Positions 58,618-64,000 of a stretch of 64,000 bases of DNA are shown piece after piece. The DNA comes from Rosa chinensis (Eukaryota > Streptophyta > Magnoliopsida > Rosales > Rosaceae), in assembly GCF_002994745.2 (NCBI RefSeq), contig NC_037089.1, positions 86,328,347-86,392,346 on the forward strand, written 5' to 3'. The position numbers were made by a program, and so were the translations under genes. Below the pieces are notes generated by a model. The model ran no database searches, was not told the DNA's origin, and saw nothing but the letters and a program-made list of their open reading frames with translations. Every line of letters starts with the position of its first letter. Within the stretch, counting starts at the first letter, position 1.

Positions 58618-59008
58618 GCTTCAAGCACCCGAAAAAACCATCCATAATACTTCCTTTGATATGTAACTTACAACATAAATGTAGTAGCTTCTTTAGTTGT
58701 ACTTTGTTCAGAGCGACAAATTACCTTAATAATATATATATATATATATATATAGGTGCATTGCTCTTCTGGCTACTTGATAGCACACCTTTTATGGTCA
58801 GTATCAAGTAAACCTTATGTATGGATTGCTATCAGAAGCAAGTCAGCGAATCATGCATATGTAATATTAGGTTCAAGGTATGAGAAGCTAGCTGTGAGAA
58901 GTTGATTGAGATTCTGGGTCAACTCAATTGCACAGGTCAACTTAAATGTACTCTTCTTCTCTTTCTGTGAGAAGTTGTGCATCAATATGATGTGTATTCA
59001 TCTACAGG
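58618..59008. other. 3' flank of the SSL gene
   Basis: Likely 3' UTR with an (AT)n microsatellite at about 58732-58754. Nothing else recognised. Confidence 0.5.
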
Positions 59009-59249
59009 CTTTCAACCATAGAAGCTGCTGACAGAATCGTTGTAATGGACGGAGGCCAAGTCACTGAGGTCAGCTGCTGCTTGATTTACTAATTTCGCTT
59101 TTAGATTAAGAAAGATTCAAGAATACTCACTTGTAGTCTGACTACCATTGATTTATGCAGATAGGTGATCGAGCATGCAGAGCTCCTCAAGAAGGATGGG
59201 GTGTATGCAGAATTGATTAGAGCTCAAACAAATAGTTTGGCTTGATTGA
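59009..59249 (+). pseudogene. ABCB half-transporter gene fragment (last two exons)
   Basis: 59009-59069, after a good acceptor (CTACAG|GCTTTC), encodes LSTIEAADRIVVMDGGQVTE, the H-loop to post-Walker segment of an ABC nucleotide-binding domain, and ends at a donor. From 59161, after ATTTATGCAG, comes VIEHAELLKKDGVYAELIRA then a stop (QTNSLA). The two pieces are out of frame at the IGDR/VIEHAE junction, so an indel is present. The motif and the short C-terminus resemble TAP-like ABCB transporters of plants. No upstream Walker A, Walker B or membrane domain is present, so it is a displaced gene tail. Confidence 0.8.
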
Positions 59250-61091
59250 GTGATAATTTAGTTATTAAAGCTTCTGCTAAAATCGAATTTTGCATTGAAG
59301 ATAATTTCTCACTATCATCTCCCATTTGTGTAATGTTCATTTATATTTGATTGGTGTGAAACAAGGACAAAGTATGAAGTGATGAAGAAAACTAAGAGGG
59401 CGTCCTTTCCCCAAATGCAGTTCTCCTGATGCAACCTCAGCCAAAAGGTGAGTATAGCATATTCAGAGAATGTTGGAAAGACCTCGAAACGCTTTCATGG
59501 CTGCTAAGTCTCTCAGTAAACAACTGAAATTGCTGGTTGATGATGAAGACCGGACACTTCAGTTCAATCTCTACTGACGTTGGCCACAAGTCTATATATC
59601 ATGCCAACTACACAGTTTATAATTGTAGAAATATGAAAGAACAATGCCAAATGTGCCATTTACATAAGTCCAATTATGACCGTGGATCAGTATCCAGTTA
59701 CAGCTCAGTTCCCAACTATTTGAGTTGGCTGCATGAATCGTAATACTATGCTTTGAAAATCACATTTACAGCCACAAGAGGCGCCAGAGGCTTTCAATAT
59801 ATGGCTATCCAAGTTTCAAGATCACTTGGATTCATAACTGAAATGGTGCCTCACCAATTTCTAAAACTATCATATTGATACCTCATAAGTCATAATTAAT
59901 TCATGGCATACTTTTAGTACCATTTACTAATACTATGAACTTCTTTTTATCCAATGACATTTTCGTCTTTCCCCCTCTAAGATTAGTTTATTAGTAGTTA
60001 TTCTAATTAATTCTCGCGTTGCATATACTATTACCATTTATGTTTACCTTTTGTAATTTTTAGTTAGAGATTAGTGACGTACTAATTATCTTGATCAAGA
60101 TGGTGATGGATTTGTGGTGAGGAGAAGAGAGAGATGGCAAGATGAAAATGCACTTAACAAGAGAAGTGAGTTAACAATGTTATTAACAATTTAACATTGG
60201 GTACTAAAATTATTCACTCGAGAGTTTGAGTGAAATAGTAGTTATCTATCTTGTATAGTGCAAAAACAAAATGTTTAGAAAAATATAAATAAAAGAAATT
60301 GAAAAAAAAAAAATTGGTGGTGGGCTATAGGGAAAATAATGGTAAACTTAATATTGGGTTAAAGCTTCACCCAACCTTAAGTTGATAAGGAAAATGAGCC
60401 CTCATGCAACCATGAATAAGAATTCAACTAGGAATGTATTAAATAATCATTTAGTCGCAAGGAATAGCTGAGCGTATAAAAAGAAGGGTATAAGGAAAAT
60501 CGACAACTCAACAACTTATCTACTCAGATATCAAAGCCTCTCTTAAGCAAACCTTAACTACGGTTGAACCAGAGAAGTTAAGGACCGTCTTAACACCTAG
60601 ATAAGCTAATGACTGCCTCAGCAAACCCTTGTAGCTTTTTTGTAATTGCACTGCTTAATCTGCTAAGTTAAGTATCAATACTCATGATGTCAAATATCAT
60701 GTTGAAAATCCTTATTTAGTTAAGGTAATTAAAGAACCTTGTGACGAGGTTGGTGCTCTTTTCGTCCACAAGCTTGGTACATAAGTCAAGTCAGGGGCAA
60801 CCTAGACAACTCCCACCTCACAGTGCTGGCACACCGTGCATATGCAAAAGTGAGTGTTTACATCACCTTCTCGGGAGAGCCAAATGGTAGGTACTGTCCA
60901 CATGAACGGGGGACTTGGCTTCTCTGCTATAATTTCTTTTTGCTATAATTTGCTATTAAGCTGCCACATCGGCATCAGCCAATCCAACGGCTAATAATAA
61001 AGAGTATACAAACTCACATTGGTGGACTTAAGCACCATATCGTGTCCTCTTCTTCTTCCCTTCCCGGCCTAAAGATCATAGCAAAAAAAAA
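59250..61091. other. Intergenic; dispersed repeat copies
   Basis: No gene. 59747-59846 repeats 53190-53295. 60470-60870 is a decayed relative of the 54580-55180 LTR-like sequence (TTGTGACGAGGTTGGTGCTC at about 60738). 60910-60941 is the outer arm of an inverted repeat whose partner is at 61611-61642. A poly-A run lies at 60301-60313. Confidence 0.5.
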
Positions 61092-61609
61092 GGGTTAAAT
61101 ACTGCTTACTCCCTATACTTATAGGGTTTCATCATTTTAGTCTCTGACCTTTGAATTTCACCTAAAAAGTCTCTGAACTCCCAATTTCCTCCCAATTGGT
61201 CCCTATAGTCAAGCATCCATCAAAAACTTCGTTATCTTCCCCTAAAAAGTCTATTATACCCTCATTTACTTTAAAAATATATATATTTCTCTTCCTCTCT
61301 TATTATTATTTTTTTTTCTTTTTACCTCTTTTTCTTCTGGCTCTTTCGCCTCATTCTATTCATCTCTTCATCAAGATGGTTCCAATCCACAGACCTTCAA
61401 GTGGTGAAATGAAAAAAAGAAATAAAACAGAGAAAAAAAAAGTAAGTGAGGGCATAATAGACATTTTCAGCAACTTTAATAGAAAATTTTGACGGCAGGT
61501 ACCAATTGGGAGTAAATTGAGAGTTCAGAGACTTTTTAGGTGAAATTCGAAGGTCGGATATTGAAAAGATGAAACCCTATAAGTATAGAGAGTAAACAAT
61601 ATTTAATCC
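61092..61609. mobile_element. MULE-like MITE with roughly 110-bp terminal inverted repeats
   Basis: 518 bp. Left arm 61092-61203 starts GGGTTAAATACTGCTTACTC; right arm 61494-61609 ends AGAGAGTAAACAATATTTAA followed by TCC. The arms share CCCTATACTTATAGGGTTTC, TTTCACCTAAAAAGTCTCTG and CTCCCAATTGGT-type segments with a few mismatches. The flanks are A-rich on both sides (AAAAAAAAA and AAAAAGAAA), consistent with a 9-bp duplication. The central part is T-rich and non-coding. Confidence 0.85.
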
Positions 61610-61894
61610 AAAAAGAAATTATAGTAGAGAAGCCAAGTCCGTGAAGGGGATAATACTGGAGTGAAAGTAATTGACATATGATTTTTTTTTTTTTTGTAAT
61701 GTTTTTCAGATTTCAGTTTTTTTATTCCTTTCAAATTTAATTCAGTTTGCTTCAATGAGGTGCATATCTGAGCGTTACACGATGTTATTAATGTAAGATA
61801 CCATATTATTCACTCAAGACTATGAGTGTTATACTCTTTATCTTTTTGCTAAAAAAAAAAAAATTGGTGGTAGGGCGACCGAACGACCCAAAAA
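61610..61894. other. Intergenic
   Basis: Contains the outer inverted-repeat arm at 61611-61642 and poly-T and poly-A runs. No gene seen. Confidence 0.5.
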
Positions 61895-62182
61895 CACAGA
61901 GTAATGAGTCAGAGGGATAACTGGTAAATTATGTAATGAATTTGGTAATTGTGGATTGCTCGTTACAATGAAATGGTCTGTTTAACATACTGATATTCTT
62001 GTTTCATTTTGGAATATGGTGACTTGGAAACCTTACCTACATCCGTCAAAGTAGTCACCATATTCCAAAATGAAACAAGAATATCAGTATGTAAAACAGA
62101 CCATTTCATTGTACCGAACAATCCACAATCACCAAATTCATTACATAATTTACCGGTTCTCCCTCTGACTCATTATTATGTG
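61895..62182. repeat. Hairpin: 130-bp inverted arms, 28-bp spacer
   Basis: Left arm 61895-62024 and right arm 62053-62182 are near-perfect reverse complements. Examples are TTTCATTTTGGAATATGGTG on the left and CACCATATTCCAAAATGAAA on the right, and GAGTAATGAGTCAGAGGG on the left against CCCTCTGACTCATTA on the right. Only scattered mismatches are visible. A transcript would fold into a long double-stranded stem. Confidence 0.93.
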
Positions 62183-62470
62183 TTCCAAAATGCAACACTC
62201 CAGACTCTGACTGTGTACTCAGTGTTCCGAATGCAACAGGAAAATCAATACTTAAAACAGGCATTTCATTCTAACAGACGATTCAAAATCCCCAAATTCA
62301 ATACATAATTTACCAGTTTTCCAACCTCATCTGACTCATTACTCTGTGTTCCAAAATACAACACTCCAGCCTCCGACTTTGTGTTCAGAATGCAACCAGA
62401 AAATTAGCACTTAAAACAGGCCATTTTGTTGTCACAAATGATCCAAATCACCAAATTTATTAAGAGTCAA
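62160..62470. repeat. Two diverged direct copies of the hairpin arm
   Basis: Following the hairpin, the right-arm sequence (order TGTTCCAAAAT, then TAAAACAGGCCATTTC, then CCAAATTCATTACATAATTT) is repeated twice more in the same orientation at about 62182-62335 and 62336-62465, with many substitutions. The unit is about 150 bp. Confidence 0.8.
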
Positions 62471-63905
62471 GGGAATGCACAAGACAAAATCCACATACCA
62501 GTATTCCTAGGGTTTCTGCTTCAGAAATCTGAGCCATGTACCCAAAAAAAAATTATACAAATCCCTTACTATATGCAGTCTCAATATCCCACCCAAAATA
62601 AAAATCAAGAGGAGATCAAAGGTTACCAGATGCAATATTGCCAAAGCCTCAGGATCATCAAGTTCTTGTTTGGACCTAAATTTCTCCACTCTCGTGTACG
62701 ACCATGTTAAGAAGACATGGGGCTGAGTTGGCACCCATTCAAGATAAATAGTTTGTGAAGTCATACGACTGAGGAAAATTTGTCGTTTGGTCACCCGACT
62801 TGGTTTGAGGTTTTAGGAACGGACGACCCAAAAATCAGCAAGTTGGATCATGCGGCCATATGTTCGGTTTAGTCCAGGTTCAAAAGGGTGGTTACTCATG
62901 TGGGCCGAAATGAAAATTAATGTTCGGCCAAGTTTAGGCAACAATATCGGATGAAGAGTCCTCACAAAGAAGGAGTTCAAGTCAATCTGTGATTTTAATT
63001 GTGAAGATTTCGGATATCAGCCAAGTCAGAGTTTTACGAAACGAATAAATCCTAAAAGGAAGGGGAATCCTACTTAAATTCCACGTCTTGGAGAACAAGT
63101 TAGCTAGGGTTTTTGATTTGTATATATAGCACCTTGTAACTCGTTGTAAAGGGTCCTTCACCACACAAACAAATCAATATACAACTTTTACTCACAAACT
63201 TTTCTCTTGCTATCTCATAGGTACTTTGCCTTCGATTCAACTTTTACAACTTGTTTTCATTTCTATATCTCCATTTCAATTTAATACTTTACGTTCAACC
63301 ACTTTACGTTCTTGTTCATTTACTTTATATGCACTTTACTTTTCGCACTTAGGAGTAGTTCGTAACGTAGAATCATCATCCATCTGATCTCTTTCGGCTA
63401 GTCCGGATTGGATCGATGCGATTAGCGGTTCACATACATATCATTTCACAATGCTTTGATAACCGAGTCCACTTCACCTTCATCTTCACCGTGATTTGCG
63501 AGTACCTTCACCCGATAGATCTCTCGTTTGTCACCCGAACCTTTGAGTTTACCCAGGAAGTGAACGTGATACAAGATCCCGGTCAGGATTAATGCCTAAC
63601 CGAAATCCTTGCAACAGAGGCATTAGAATCTAGCGGCCGAGAGCGTTCCTTCCTTGGCCTACAATCACTTGAAAGCAGTCAGATGCAAGCGCAAATCATA
63701 TCTAAACCTCGCTTGGCCATTCGGCGGCGAGTTGCCACACCCGCTCTATTTCAGAAGGACGATTCAACCACACGTACCTCTGCCCTCATTTCGGCCGGGA
63801 TGATTTTGAGGCAAACAGCTCTATAGCAATCAATACCAGAATCATATCCAAGAAAAAAGTGTGCCATAACCTCAATCTGTGCACCTTCATCAAACTTAAG
63901 CAAAC
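62468..63905 (-). pseudogene. Broken paralogue of the 38-42 kb repeat-protein gene
   Basis: 62468-62551 matches exon 3 (MAQISEAE for MAQIAEAE). 62552-62630 matches the intron (GATCAAAGGTTACCAGATGC). 62624-62661 matches the end of exon 2 (ELDDPEALAILHL). 63823-63890 matches the start of exon 2 (IEVMAHFFL-like, with an added T shifting the frame). Exon 2 is split by a 1.15-kb element at 62667-63817. The exon-3 acceptor AG is lost (GGGTAC in place of GTGCAG). No exon-1 decapeptide repeat is visible before the window ends. Two independent lesions plus the insertion make it non-functional. Confidence 0.82.
62667..63817 (+). mobile_element. Solo LTR (1,151 bp) in exon 2 of the paralogue
   Basis: Starts TGTTTGGACCTAAATTTC and ends TTGAGGCAAACA, with TGTTTG and CAAACA as inverted ends. 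The flanking 5-mers GTTCT (62662-62666) and GCTCT (63818-63822) match 4 of 5, and the right copy equals the expected exon sequence. A TATA box (GTATATATAGCACC, about 63120) and downstream leader favour the plus orientation. No internal retroelement sequence is present, so LTR-LTR recombination is the likely origin. The superfamily was not determined. Confidence 0.8.
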
Positions 63906-64000
63906 AAACTAGAATTTCAGAAATTTAATCAAGAAAACCCTAACCCTAGATACAAAACCCCAACCCCAAACATAAAACTACTACATAAACAAAACCCCTA

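Noticed and set aside
63935..64000. AACCCTAACCCTAG near the right edge as telomeric repeat
   Set aside because: Only about two units, followed by irregular AACCCCAACCCC; more like a telo-box in a 5' region than a telomere.
1..64000. tRNA, rRNA or endogenous pararetrovirus sequences
   Set aside because: No cloverleaf with consensus A and B boxes at proper spacing was found by eye, no rRNA segment, and all reverse transcriptases seen are copia or LINE type.

Overview
The window is plant nuclear DNA. Its genes have many introns with GT/AG borders and clear land-plant orthology: a glucuronokinase, a TruB-type pseudouridine synthase, a DUF707 type II membrane protein and a strictosidine-synthase-like protein. 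The repeats are typical of plants: copia elements with a Met-tRNA primer site, a Tat-like solo LTR, an L1-type LINE and MITEs. The codon and intron style fits a eudicot, possibly Rosaceae; that family placement is inference and not proven by the sequence. Layout: 1-2400 is AT-rich intergenic DNA with a foldback repeat and weak small ORFs. 3175-14048 is a 5'-truncated, frameshifted pseudogene of the golgin/p115 tether (golgin candidate 6/MAG4 type), split in one exon by an 8.8 kb copia composite with three near-identical 615-bp LTRs, a 5-bp target duplication and a nested Tat-like solo LTR. 14939-15710 holds an RNase H-type retroelement relic. 16122-24372 is the gene-rich core: glucuronokinase (+), a small charged coiled-coil protein (-) and plastid/mitochondrial-type TruB (+). 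24720-29773 is a 13-exon DUF707 gene (-) whose last four exons are repeated downstream as a decayed copy. 31184-35429 is a degenerate L1 LINE (-) with a perfect 14-bp target duplication. 36305-37936 is the truncated 5' end of a copia element. 38038-42182 is an unrecognised three-exon gene (-) that encodes a 10-residue proline-rich repeat and whose first intron is almost entirely a 570-bp tandem array. 44458-52578 is a chimera of two related copia elements with unlike LTRs. 52579-64000 holds the strictosidine-synthase-like gene (+), an ABC-transporter gene tail, two diverged LTR-like repeats on either side, a MULE-like MITE, a 130-bp-arm hairpin, and a broken paralogue of the 38-42 kb gene split by a 1.15 kb solo LTR. 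The functional genes do not form a pathway cluster. Glucuronokinase acts in UDP-glucuronate salvage, TruB in RNA modification, and the DUF707 and strictosidine-synthase-like proteins are membrane-anchored proteins of uncertain biochemical role. Most of the remaining DNA is transposon-derived. The most unusual feature is the intron of the 38-42 kb gene: each 570-bp repeat unit carries a copy of the gene's own 5' splice site and the start of the intron. A second one is a copia LTR-LTR junction separated by only AT-type bases on either side of an inserted foreign LTR, which resembles an integrated 2-LTR circle junction.
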